Assembly (NCBI GenBank): GCA_021737785.1
Contig: JAIPDI010000003.1
Coordinates: 1-64,000, forward strand
Length of the DNA: 64,000 nt
Reading direction: 5' to 3'
Origin: Deltaproteobacteria bacterium
GTDB taxonomy: Bacteria; Desulfobacterota; DSM-4660; Desulfatiglandales; Desulfatiglandaceae
The first letter of the stretch is position 1. Each line of letters opens with the position of its first letter. A model generated the notes under the pieces. That model was not told the DNA's origin. It searched no databases and saw only the letters and a program-made list of their open reading frames with translations. The position numbers were made by a program, and so were the translations under genes. This document shows, piece after piece, positions 49,918 through 58,218 of this stretch.

Positions 49918-50259
49918 ATGGAAGTAAAAGAAGCGCACAAGCCCCTTTTAAAGAAACTGGGGCTGGGTGATGAGGATTTTGAGCTTTTTGACGGAAAATT
50001 CGTCAGCTACGAATTTGATGCGAAGCGGGGCGTCCGGATTTACGACCCCTATTACACAACGTCCTATAACGAATATATCGGCATCGACGGCTGGAGTGCG
50101 TGGAGCGACGAAAACGACACCTTTATGAGTGATATACTGAAGGCTGCACATGAAGAGGTTCGAAAGAAATCAGGGTCCCATGCCGGGCCAGGCGAGCAAG
50201 AGATCTCAGAGACCCTCCGGAAGAAATTCTGGAAGACTCTCAATACAAATGCCGAATAG
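49918..50259 (+). CDS. Hypothetical protein
   Basis: 113 residues, acidic and rich in aromatic residues (YDPYYTTSYNEYIGIDGW). No known domain recognised. AAGGAG is six bases before the ATG at 49918, preferred over the adjacent ATG at 49915. It ends 10 bases before the helicase-exonuclease gene on the same strand, so it may be cotranscribed. Confidence 0.65.
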   Translation: MEVKEAHKPLLKKLGLGDEDFELFDGKFVSYEFDAKRGVRIYDPYYTTSYNEYIGIDGWSAWSDENDTFMSDILKAAHEEVRKKSGSHAGPGEQEISETLRKKFWKTLNTNAE

Positions 50260-50268
50260 CCGCTCACA

Positions 50269-53157
50269 GTGACCCTCTCCCAATATATCAGCAGGCTGAA
50301 AGCCCATCCGGATTTTCAGGGCGCCGTGGTGTACCACCGGTACCTCCCTCCCCGAAAGCCTGAGTTCGCTCCCGGGCCGGAAATCCACCACGAGATCCTT
50401 GCGGTCATGAAACGACTGGGTCTGGACAGTCTGTATCGTCACCAGGCAGAGGCCATCCATCACCTGAAAAGAGGATCGAATCTCCTGGTGGCCACGGAAA
50501 CAGCCAGCGGCAAGAGCCTGATCTACAACCTCGGGGTCATTGAGGAAGTTTTAAAGAATGGGAATGCCAAGGCCCTATATATTTTTCCCCTTAAGGCGCT
50601 CGCACAGGACCAGATGAAAAACCTCTCTTTGTGGCTAAAGGGGATTCACAGCAGAAAGATCTCTGCCCATATTTACGATGGAGACACCACCCCTTACCAC
50701 CGAAAGAAGATCCGGGAAAAGATGCCGGATATCCTTTTCACCAATCCCGATATGCTCCACCGCGGCATTCTGGCCTTTCATCAGAACTGGGAACCGCTTC
50801 TCAGGAACCTCTCATTTGTAATACTGGACGAGGTCCACACCTACCGGGGTATCTTCGGCTCCCACCTCAACCAGGTCATCCGGAGGTTGAAGCGACTGTG
50901 TCGCCATTATGGCTCGTCTCCGCGTTTTGTCCTCCTATCCGCCACCATCAGCAACCCGAAGAACTTTGGCGAAAGATTGATCGAAGAGGAGCTCGAGGTG
51001 GTCTGCTCCTCAGGGAGTCCAAGGTCAGGCCAGCATTTCCTCTTCCTCAATCCCGAAGAAAGTCCCAATTACCATTCGGCCAGGCTATTTGCCGATTGTC
51101 TCCGTAACGGATTCCGGACCATTGTCTTTACCCAGGCAAGGAAAGTGACGGAATTGATCCATCTCTGGGTCTCCCAGTTGGCTCCTGAACTGAGGAACAA
51201 GATCAGTTCATACCGCGCCGGTTTCATGGCCGGAGAAAGGCGCCACATTGAACAACGCCTGGCAGACGGCAGCCTCCTGGGTGTCATTTCCACCAGTGCC
51301 CTGGAGATGGGAATCGATATCGGTAACCTGGATATCTGTCTGTTGGTAGGGTATCCCGGGACCATCATCAATACCTGGCAGCGGGGGGGGCGGGTGGGAC
51401 GCTCGGGACGGGAATCCGCCATTATCCTGGTGGGAAAGCCTGATGCATTGGATCAATACTTCATGAAGCATCCGGAGGACTTCTTTGAAAGATCTTTTGA
51501 GGCCGCTGTGCTGGACCCCGACAATTCTTACGTGGTGGACGCCCATCTCCCCTGTGCTGCAGCAGAGATCCCCCTCACCCTCGCGGACAAAGTCTTCTGG
51601 CCCAAGGACCTGATGGGCCACCTCGAGAAACTGGAGAGAGAGGGGCACTTGAACCGAACGGCCGAGGGGGAACCCGCATGGTTTCCGGCCAGGCGGAACC
51701 CGGCACTGTCAGTCAATATCCGCTCCTCAGGAGATACCTATACCATTTTTGATGCAGCGACCGGAGAGGCCATCGGGACCGTCGACGGCATTCGGGCCTT
51801 CAAGGAATGTCATCCCGGGGCCATCTACCTTCACCGGGCCCGGGCATATACAGTGGACCGGCTCCTCCTTGACAAGAAGGATATCGTCGTCCACCACTCT
51901 CACCAAAAATATTTCACCCGCACCCGCAGTGAAAAGGAGACCGAAATTATTGAGGTCAACCGCAGCAGGCCCCGAAGACAGTTCCTGGTGCGGGAGGGGA
52001 GGCTTCGGGTCACCGAGGTGATTACCGGTTATGAAAAGCGGGCACTGCCGGGCCAGGGCCTGATCGGGGTCTTCGACCTGGACCTCCCTCCCCAGGTCTT
52101 TGAAACCATCGGTTTCTGGATTGAGATCGAGCCGGTGATGAAGCGGTTCATAGAGGGGAAAGGGCTCCATTTTATGGGGGGAATCCACGCCATCGAACAC
52201 GCGGCGATCGGCATTTTCCCCCTCTTCGCCCTCTGCGACCGAAACGATGTGGGAGGCATATGCTATCCCCATCACCCCCAGGTGGGCAAGAGCGCCATCT
52301 TCATCTATGACGCCTATCCCGGGGGCGTGGGCCTGGCCCAGCGAGGGTTCGACGCCATACTGGAACTCCTCGAAAAAACCTGGGAGATCATCAAAGAATG
52401 TCCATGCGAAGAGGGCTGCCCCTCCTGCATCCATTCCCCCAAATGCGGTTCGGGCAATAAGCCCCTGGACAAGGGGGCAGCGCAACTGATCCTTGAAGGG
52501 CTGTTGGGGCATATTCCCTTGAGCGATATGTCGGCCGAGGACGATCAGGTCCCGGTGGAGCCGTTTCCGGGCCCGGCGATCCTTACTGAAGAAACCAGCG
52601 GCCCCAGGATCCTCTATCTGGACCTCGAGACCCAGAAGATCGCCAAGGAGGTGGGAGGCTGGCAGAACTGCCACCTCATGCGGATCTCGGTGGCGGTCCT
52701 CTTTGACAGCATTCAAGACGACTTCTTGATATTCGAAGAAGACAGAATCGACGATCTGCTCGCTTATTTGAGGAAGGGCGATCTGATCATCGGATTCAAT
52801 ATCAAACAATTCGATTACCGGGTCCTGGGGGCCTATTCTGAGCAGAAATTGTCCCGACTCCCCACCTTTGACATTCTGGAGGATGTCTACCGCCGGCTCG
52901 GATTCCGACTCGGGCTCGACCACCTGGCCACGGAGACCTTGAAGCAGGGAAAGACGGCCGACGGCCTGCAGGCCGTGGAATGGTTCCGGCAGGGGGAGAT
53001 GAAAAAGTTGACCGAATACTGTTGCCGCGATGTGGCGGCCACCCGGGACCTCTTCCTGTACGGCATCGAAAACGGACATCTCATCTACAGAAGAAAGGAT
53101 GACGACATCAGGCTGCGGCTCCTCGTGGACTGGGATCTGGAGAAGCTGATAGGTTGA
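50269..53157 (+). CDS. MrfA-like helicase fused to a DEDDy exonuclease
   Basis: 962 residues. Superfamily 2 helicase with P-loop ATETASGKS (GKS at 81-83), DEVH box and motif VI-like QRGGRVGRSGR. A DUF1998-type region follows, with a four-cysteine cluster (CPCEEGCPSC, CGSG). Residues 780-962 are an RNase H-fold exonuclease: DLET (D785, E787), FD (D849) and Y917-x3-D921. MrfA helicases repair mitomycin lesions; the joined nuclease would couple unwinding with 3'-5' digestion (inference). Start is GTG with no clear ribosome site. Confidence 0.88.
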   Translation: MTLSQYISRLKAHPDFQGAVVYHRYLPPRKPEFAPGPEIHHEILAVMKRLGLDSLYRHQAEAIHHLKRGSNLLVATETASGKSLIYNLGVIEEVLKNGNAKALYIFPLKALAQDQMKNLSLWLKGIHSRKISAHIYDGDTTPYHRKKIREKMPDILFTNPDMLHRGILAFHQNWEPLLRNLSFVILDEVHTYRGIFGSHLNQVIRRLKRLCRHYGSSPRFVLLSATISNPKNFGERLIEEELEVVCSSGSPRSGQHFLFLNPEESPNYHSARLFADCLRNGFRTIVFTQARKVTELIHLWVSQLAPELRNKISSYRAGFMAGERRHIEQRLADGSLLGVISTSALEMGIDIGNLDICLLVGYPGTIINTWQRGGRVGRSGRESAIILVGKPDALDQYFMKHPEDFFERSFEAAVLDPDNSYVVDAHLPCAAAEIPLTLADKVFWPKDLMGHLEKLEREGHLNRTAEGEPAWFPARRNPALSVNIRSSGDTYTIFDAATGEAIGTVDGIRAFKECHPGAIYLHRARAYTVDRLLLDKKDIVVHHSHQKYFTRTRSEKETEIIEVNRSRPRRQFLVREGRLRVTEVITGYEKRALPGQGLIGVFDLDLPPQVFETIGFWIEIEPVMKRFIEGKGLHFMGGIHAIEHAAIGIFPLFALCDRNDVGGICYPHHPQVGKSAIFIYDAYPGGVGLAQRGFDAILELLEKTWEIIKECPCEEGCPSCIHSPKCGSGNKPLDKGAAQLILEGLLGHIPLSDMSAEDDQVPVEPFPGPAILTEETSGPRILYLDLETQKIAKEVGGWQNCHLMRISVAVLFDSIQDDFLIFEEDRIDDLLAYLRKGDLIIGFNIKQFDYRVLGAYSEQKLSRLPTFDILEDVYRRLGFRLGLDHLATETLKQGKTADGLQAVEWFRQGEMKKLTEYCCRDVAATRDLFLYGIENGHLIYRRKDDDIRLRLLVDWDLEKLIG

Positions 53158-53273
53158 TAATCCGTCCCACCTTTTCAGAACGTTCGTTTTGGTTGTCGTT
53201 CTCACAGGCCCCTGATCCCGTGCGACAGTTCGGAAGATTCGAGGGTCCTTACGCCATGACTCTTGGGCTTCGG

Positions 53274-53564
53274 CTATGTCGAGCTGGGTGTCCGGTCGAA
53301 TCTCTCCAATCTTATGGATACGAGGTTATGGCTGTCGGGGCATTGCAGCTCAATCGCATCACCCTCCCACCACGGCAGATTCCCGCCGAATTGAAAGGTG
53401 GAAAGACTGGGAAAGATATCATGATAAAAAAACCCGCATAAACCGCCCGGATTATGACAACTGATCTCGAATGTGTCCCCAACCTGATGGCCGGCATCGC
53501 ACTGACCTCGCACGCCTGTAATGGTTCCCACTACTTTTTTGCCGATTCCAGGATCTCTTGCCAT
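53274..53564 (-). CDS. TIGR04076 family protein
   Basis: 96 residues. The pattern GQCDAGHQVGDTFEI, GGLCGFFYH, FGGNLPWWEGDAIELQCPD is the TIGR04076 cysteine-containing family of unknown function, common in anaerobes. AAGGAGGG is eight bases before the ATG. It is convergent with the upstream helicase gene. Confidence 0.82.
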   Translation of the reverse strand: MARDPGIGKKVVGTITGVRGQCDAGHQVGDTFEISCHNPGGLCGFFYHDIFPSLSTFQFGGNLPWWEGDAIELQCPDSHNLVSIRLERFDRTPSST

Positions 53565-53695
53565 CTTTATGCCCTCCTTCTTGCTGGTGTCACAGGACTG
53601 TTTATGATACGCTTTGATGGTTTATAACACATGGATTGAATCGATTTCAAGATCTCGAGGTTCTGCTGAATAATCCGGTTCCGCCGTTGTTCAGG

Positions 53696-53723
53696 TTGCA
53701 CGCGTCTTCCTTTGTGCTATAAT
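53696..53723 (+). promoter_or_regulatory. Sigma70-like promoter
   Basis: TTGCAC (53696-53701) and a perfect TATAAT (53718-53723) are 16 bases apart. It would transcribe through the MITE into the ykgJ-like, comF and rfaE2 genes. Confidence 0.6.
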
Positions 53724-53850
53724 GGGAAAGTCAGGGAGCAAAAGGAGGACGCAAGGCAATGAACCGACCCTAAACGCTGAACCATTTTACCCTCCTTCCA
53801 CCCGGTAGTCCGGGACAGCGCGGCTGAACAGTGGATAAGCGGCTTATTTG

Positions 53851-53990
53851 GTGTCTGAACGGAAACCCGGAAATCAAGAAACAGTCAATTGTGAGAATCC
53901 GTTTTGTTAAGCCTGAATTTATTCCATCAATTTTCAATATTCAATTCTTCAATATTCAATTGTGCCTGAACCGGGTTTTCGTTCAGGCAC
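53851..53990 (+). repeat. MITE-like repeat, copy 3
   Basis: 140 bp, the best-preserved copy. Terminal inverted repeats GTGTCTGAACGGAAACCCGG and CCGGGTTTTCGTTCAGGCAC match at 18 of 20 positions. The inside has TCAATTTTCAATATTCAATT-type repeats shared with copy 1. It forms an open frame that runs into the following gene, giving a false 59-residue extension. Confidence 0.8.
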
Positions 53991-54007
53991 TGCCAGGTGT
54001 TTTCCTC

Positions 54008-54415
54008 ATGACGACATTTGACTGCAAGATGTGCGGAGACTGTTGCTACGGCGAAGGGGGCATCTTTCTTGATAAAAATGAGAAAGAGAGGATCTCCCGA
54101 TTCCTTGGCATCCGTACGCCGGACTTCCTGGACCGGTTCTGTGAAGAGAGAAACTGCCGCACATATTTGACGACCGGGGAAGACAATTTCTGCATCTTTT
54201 ACGAAAAGGGAAAAGGGTGCCGGATACATCCTGTCAAACCGGCCCGTTGCGCCTTGTGGCCCTATTACCCTGCAAATGTCAAGGATCGGGAAACCTGGGA
54301 AATGGCAAAGCTGGCCTGCCGGGGGATTGATCGGGAGAGTTCATTTGAGGAATTTGTCCGGGAATCCCAGGCCGCCATCCAGGACAAACCTGTAGCGCGT
54401 ACCAAGACTTCATGA
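54008..54415 (+). CDS. YkgJ-family cysteine-cluster protein
   Basis: 135 residues. CKMCGDCCYGEGGIFL, then CRTYLTTGEDNFCIFYEKGK and CRIHPVKPARCALWPYYPA, the YkgJ metal-binding pattern. The frame is open upstream through the MITE to 53831, but only the ATG at 54008 fits the family; AGGTG lies eight bases before it. It overlaps comF by four bases. Confidence 0.83.
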   Translation: MTTFDCKMCGDCCYGEGGIFLDKNEKERISRFLGIRTPDFLDRFCEERNCRTYLTTGEDNFCIFYEKGKGCRIHPVKPARCALWPYYPANVKDRETWEMAKLACRGIDRESSFEEFVRESQAAIQDKPVARTKTS

Positions 54416-55152
54416 ACCTTTTGGAATTGTTCGCCGATATCATTTACCCCCCGAGATGCGCCGTCTGCGATCGCTTTCTCTGGAAGGGCCCACTTTCAAG
54501 AGAGACCCATTCCTCATTCTTCTGCCCGGGCTGCACAGCCGATGTTAGTTGTATTGCCTCGCCCTTATGTCCTATATGCGGACAGCCCTTTTCTTCAGAG
54601 GTAATTGAGGATCATCTCTGTGAGGACTGTCTGAGAAACAGGCCGGCTTATGAGGCCGCCTGGGCCCCGTACCGTTACGAGGGAGCGATTTTGGAGGGAA
54701 TCCATCGTTTCAAATACGGTTCAAAAAGCTTCCTGGCCGACGCCTTTGGCCCTCTCCTGGTCCGGTTTGCGGAAGACCGGTTTGACCGATCAGGGAGTGT
54801 TCTAATTATTCCCGTTCCACTGCATCCCAAGAGGCTTCGGGAAAGGGGATTCAATCAGAGCCTCCTTCTGGCAAGGCACGTGTCCCGGGCCCTTCACATC
54901 GATCTGGACTTTCTCTCTTTGAGAAGGGTAAGATATACGCCGCCCCAGGCCGGCCTGGCCAAAAAAGAGAGATTGCAAAATGTTCGAGGGGCCTTTGAAC
55001 TGACAAACACAGACGCGGTCAAAGGGAAATTCATCCTCCTGGTGGATGACGTGGTCACCACAGGAAACACCCTCAACGAATGCGCCCGGATACTCAGGAG
55101 GGGGGGCGCGGAAAAGGTCTTCGGTCTCAGCCTTGCGCGGGCGGGGAGGTAG
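54412..55152 (+). CDS. ComF family phosphoribosyltransferase-like protein
   Basis: 246 residues. N-terminal zinc-finger cysteines (CAVCDRF, CPGC, CPICGQPF, CEDC) and a C-terminal PRTase fold with the PRPP loop ILLVDDVVTTGNTL. ComF proteins assist DNA uptake in some bacteria; here the competence role is unproven. Confidence 0.88.
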   Translation: MNLLELFADIIYPPRCAVCDRFLWKGPLSRETHSSFFCPGCTADVSCIASPLCPICGQPFSSEVIEDHLCEDCLRNRPAYEAAWAPYRYEGAILEGIHRFKYGSKSFLADAFGPLLVRFAEDRFDRSGSVLIIPVPLHPKRLRERGFNQSLLLARHVSRALHIDLDFLSLRRVRYTPPQAGLAKKERLQNVRGAFELTNTDAVKGKFILLVDDVVTTGNTLNECARILRRGGAEKVFGLSLARAGR

Positions 55153-55308
55153 ACAGGCGAGGTCGGGGTGTTGGGGAGGTTTTTTGTCACAGGGGGTTCA
55201 GGTTTCGAGCGCCAGTGTACCTGCGATGACATCAACCGCAAATGGCACTTCATGGCCTTGAAATCTCATTTTCAGTTTAAATTTTCATGTGTCACAGGAT
55301 GGTGCGAT

Positions 55309-55791
55309 GTGTACCTTACCAAAATAAAGACCCTTGCCGAGGCAAAAAACGAATGCTCCCGCATGAAGATGTCGGGAAAGCAGGTGGTGTTCACCAACGG
55401 CTGCTTTGACATCCTTCATCCCGGCCATACCCGGTATCTCTCTGCGGCCAGAGAATTGGGTGACTTTCTCGTCGTTGCCATCAACAGCGATGAATCTGTA
55501 CGCATGATCAAAGGGCCGAAGCGGCCGATCCTTGAACAAGCAGCCAGGGCCGAGTTGGTAGCCGCTCTGGAATCGGTGGATCTGGTCCTGATCTTCGAGG
55601 AAGACAATCCGCTCCGGGTAATCCAGGACCTGCTTCCCGACACCCTTGTCAAGGGGGGGGACTGGGCCGAGGACAAGATCATTGGTGCCGAGGTGGTAAA
55701 GGAAGGAGGGGGCGAGGTGAAACGCATCCCTTTTGCGACCGGATTTTCGACCACCGACATCCTCGAGAGGGTGGTCGAAAGATATACTTGA
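55309..55791 (+). CDS. rfaE2: Heptose 1-phosphate adenylyltransferase
   Basis: 160 residues, equal to the C-terminal half of HldE. FTNGCFDILHPGHTRYLSAA with the HxGH nucleotidyltransferase motif, and KGGDWAEDKIIGAE. It makes ADP-heptose for the LPS core. The start is a GTG with AGGAT nine bases upstream; the frame itself is open to 55168. Confidence 0.92.
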   Translation: MYLTKIKTLAEAKNECSRMKMSGKQVVFTNGCFDILHPGHTRYLSAARELGDFLVVAINSDESVRMIKGPKRPILEQAARAELVAALESVDLVLIFEEDNPLRVIQDLLPDTLVKGGDWAEDKIIGAEVVKEGGGEVKRIPFATGFSTTDILERVVERYT

Positions 55792-55863
55792 AAATCCCCT
55801 CCGAAATAAAATCCCGTCTTGCCACACGATCCTGATTCTGGTATAGCTACATTTGTCTCTTCT

Positions 55864-55940
55864 GCGCCCATAGCTCAGTTGGATAGAGTGACGGACTACG
55901 AATCCGTAGGTCGCAAGTTCGAATCTTGCTGGGCGCGCCA
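55864..55940 (+). tRNA. tRNA-Arg (ACG)
   Basis: 77 nt with CCA encoded. Acceptor GCGCCCA/TGGGCGC, D-arm GCTC/GAGT, anticodon stem ACGGA/TCCGT with loop CTACGAA (anticodon ACG), T-arm GCAAG/CTTGC with TTCGAAT. Its 3' end is the likely attachment site of the element to the right. Confidence 0.95.
55918..55940 (+). other. Probable attachment site (attL) at tRNA 3' end
   Basis: The integrase gene lies 20 bases downstream and points toward the tRNA, as in elements that recombine at tRNA 3' ends. The matching copy should be at the far end of the element, outside the window, so the exact core cannot be defined. Confidence 0.55.
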
Positions 55941-55948
55941 GTTATATT

Positions 55949-55980
55949 AAGGGGTTAGCTTATAAAGCTGCCCCTTTTTC
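55949..55980 (+). terminator. Terminator after the tRNA, overlapping the integrase end
   Basis: AAGGGG and AGCTT pair with AAGCT and CCCCTT around an ATA loop, followed by TTTTTC. It includes the last codons of the minus-strand integrase. Confidence 0.65.
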
Positions 55981-57135
55981 TTTGTCATTTTCGGTGGAGG
56001 GTGCAGCTGGGGTGCAAGTGGGTGCCTCTACACAATCCAGTTCGTCAACCTGGTTTTTGGCCTGTCCTGGTAGCCAATGGGAATAGACGGCCAACGTAAA
56101 GCCAACGGTTGCGTGGCCCAGCTGCTTGCTCACATCCTGGATGTTATCGCCCTTGCTGATCCTCAAAGATGCATATGTGTGTCTCAAATCGTGCATCCTG
56201 ATATGCCTCAGCTCTGCCTTTTCCAGGGCCTTGGTGAACGTCCGGCGCCGGAGGTTGTTTCCGTCGATCATACCGCCGATCTCGTTGTAGAACAGAAACT
56301 CCGGAGGTTCCTTCCATCCGTTTTTTAGGGTGTCTTTCTTCCGGTCGGTCAGATGCTTTTTCAGGACCTCCTGGAGCTGCTGGCTCATGTCCACCTTCCG
56401 GGATGTGCCGTTTTTTGGTCTTCCCATACGCCCCTTTGTGAAGCTCCTTCTGACCTCAATGAATCCTCCGTTAAAATCCAAATCCCCGGGTTTCAGTGCC
56501 ACAAGCTCGCCTAAACGCATTCCGGTGCGTAATCCTGTGAGGAAGAATGGATAGTATCGCGGGAAGTGTTCTTGGACAGCATTTTCAAATTTCTTTGTTT
56601 CTTCCCAGGTAAGAGGTCGAATTTCAGGTTTGTCGTCTTTCTGGATCAATTTCCCGGTGCCGGCCGCAGGGTTGAACGGGATCAGTTCATCATCAAGGGC
56701 CTCTCCCAAGATCGCGCTCAAGTAAGCCTTCAGGTTCCTTACACTGGCAGAAGAAAGCCCTCCCTGTCGTTTGGTATTGATAAAAGCCTTGATGTCCTTT
56801 CTGGTGATCTTGTCGATTTCCATCTCCCCAAAGGCAGGGATAAGATGCAGATCCAATGCCGATCGATAGGAATCCCTTGTTGACGGTTTATGGTTCATAG
56901 CGGAGTAGGTCTCCATGAACCCCTCGGCATAATCCTTGAACAAGGGCATGGTCTTTTCTTCTTTCCGATCAAGGTCAAAATCCCCCAACTGCAACCTTGC
57001 CCGGATCTCAGTTGCCACTTTCTCGGCCGCGGTCTTGTCGCCTACCCTCCGGGATGTCCGTTTCCCGTTATGGGCGATGAAGATCCACCATGGTTCGCCT
57101 CGGCCCTTCTTTTTCTGCCGAACGACAACCCCCAT
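55960..57135 (-). CDS. int: Tyrosine recombinase / integrase
   Basis: 391 residues. Arm-binding N-terminus (about 1-60), SAM-like core-binding domain (about 65-160) and catalytic domain with R207 (TGLRTGMRLGELV), H315/R318 (MHDLRHTYAS), H341 (QLGHA) and Y351 (YSHW). AAAGGGGGT is seven bases before the ATG at 57135; the frame opens at 57177. It should integrate and excise the element at the tRNA-Arg. Confidence 0.93.
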   Translation of the reverse strand: MGVVVRQKKKGRGEPWWIFIAHNGKRTSRRVGDKTAAEKVATEIRARLQLGDFDLDRKEEKTMPLFKDYAEGFMETYSAMNHKPSTRDSYRSALDLHLIPAFGEMEIDKITRKDIKAFINTKRQGGLSSASVRNLKAYLSAILGEALDDELIPFNPAAGTGKLIQKDDKPEIRPLTWEETKKFENAVQEHFPRYYPFFLTGLRTGMRLGELVALKPGDLDFNGGFIEVRRSFTKGRMGRPKNGTSRKVDMSQQLQEVLKKHLTDRKKDTLKNGWKEPPEFLFYNEIGGMIDGNNLRRRTFTKALEKAELRHIRMHDLRHTYASLRISKGDNIQDVSKQLGHATVGFTLAVYSHWLPGQAKNQVDELDCVEAPTCTPAAPSTENDKEKGAAL

Positions 57136-57170
57136 GTTATGCACCCCCTTTCTCCAGCCAGAAGATGTGT

Positions 57171-57596
57171 TCACCATTTATATCCACAATTTTTACATTT
57201 GAAAGTTTTCGCTATATGACCAATAGCGAAAACGCCAAAGAGAGCTCCTGACCCAACTTTATTCTTCAGAGAAATTTTTTCTATATTGGTGCTCCCACAA
57301 TTTGGACAACCCATCCGCTTAGTTGTTCTGACTTTATTATCAGCTCCGGTTCCTGGCTTTTCTTGGAGTTCCTTTTTATCAGCAAGCAATTCCCTTCCAC
57401 AATACCGGCAGACGATCGCTTCTTTTTTGATAGTCTCCGCACAAAATGGACAAATCTTTTGATTTTCATCGTTCTCCTTTTTTTTCAAAAAAAATCGTGT
57501 GTTACATTTTGAACATCTACCATAGGCCCCTTTATCAGGAACCTTTGAAGGATCTATTTTGTAAACAGCCCCGCACTTTGGGCACTCAATCTTCAT
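57171..57596 (-). CDS. Triple zinc-ribbon protein
   Basis: 141 residues with three CxxC pairs: an MJ0042-type N-terminal finger (CPKCGAVYKI, GRCSKC), a middle ribbon (CPFC, CRYC) and a C-terminal ribbon (CPNC, CKNC). No enzymatic domain. It begins eight bases after the RHH gene and 35 bases before the integrase, so the three form an operon. Starts at ATG 57596. Confidence 0.78.
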   Translation of the reverse strand: MKIECPKCGAVYKIDPSKVPDKGAYGRCSKCNTRFFLKKKENDENQKICPFCAETIKKEAIVCRYCGRELLADKKELQEKPGTGADNKVRTTKRMGCPNCGSTNIEKISLKNKVGSGALFGVFAIGHIAKTFKCKNCGYKW

Positions 57597-57603
57597 CAAT
57601 GCA

Positions 57604-57735
57604 TCACCCCCCTTTTTTGAGATATTCCATCACTGCCTTGATGATAAGCTCTTTTAAAGTGATGCCCTCTTCAACAGCCCTCAGCTTTGCCGCCTTGTGC
57701 AAGTCTGAGGGAAACTCAATCATGTACTTTGTCAC
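57604..57735 (-). CDS. Ribbon-helix-helix DNA-binding protein
   Basis: 43 residues: a beta strand (TKYMIEFPSDLH) and two helices (KAAKLRAVEEGITLKELIIK) of the Arc/MetJ type. AAAGGGGTG lies six bases before the GTG start. It is likely the operon's autoregulator or a control protein for integrase expression (inference). Confidence 0.72.
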   Translation of the reverse strand: MTKYMIEFPSDLHKAAKLRAVEEGITLKELIIKAVMEYLKKGG

Positions 57736-57842
57736 TGAACTCACCCCTTTCATATAGTGTTACAAGTATTATATTCATAATATATATAATGTCAACAATA
57801 AAATGATAGGGGATGCATTTTTTTCATTGACTCAGATGGGAG

Positions 57843-58112
57843 TCAATCCACCTCGATCTTAATCACCTTCCCGTCTCGGATGGTCACAGTGTGGGGCAGC
57901 TTCCCGCTGAACTCGTAATACCAGACCTCCTCATGGGAAGACAAACCTATCTTTGTTGTCGTCTTGTAATGGGGCTTCCCGCATCTCTTCAGGATTTTCC
58001 CGGCAGAATCCCCCACATGGATCCATCCCCCGCCGCAGTGCATGGCCGCAAATGATGTGGCAGGAATTGCCAGTGCCAATGTCAGCCCGATAATAATAGG
58101 TTTCAGATTCAT
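57843..58112 (-). CDS. DUF2845 secreted protein
   Basis: 89 residues with a signal peptide (about 1-22, ends SFAAMHC). The rest reads GDSAGKILKRCGKPHYKTTT and VWYYEFSGKLPHTVTIRDGK, the DUF2845 pattern. AAAGGAGG is eight bases before the ATG at 58112. Unknown function; unusual cargo for a mobile element. Confidence 0.78.
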   Translation of the reverse strand: MNLKPIIIGLTLALAIPATSFAAMHCGGGWIHVGDSAGKILKRCGKPHYKTTTKIGLSSHEEVWYYEFSGKLPHTVTIRDGKVIKIEVD

Positions 58113-58218
58113 GGTGTGTCCTCCTTTTTCACGCTTGAGGTTTCCTGGCCTATGCCATGGTATGGCCGGCCCGTTCCATGCACGTACAGTACAACCAGCT
58201 TGCACTGTTCTGCATCGT

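Larger units (their letters stand above)
53565..54007. other. Intergenic region with promoter, mini-ORF and MITE
   Basis: 443 bases. It contains a strong sigma70-like promoter (53696-53723), then AAAGGAGG and an ATG at 53759 that runs only MNRP before TAA, then MITE copy 3. Only 17 bases separate the MITE from the next start codon. Confidence 0.55.

Noticed and set aside
51727-53205. 492-codon open frame on the minus strand
   Set aside because: It lies fully opposite the helicase-exonuclease gene, whose domains and motifs are clear; the high GC content produces long antisense frames.
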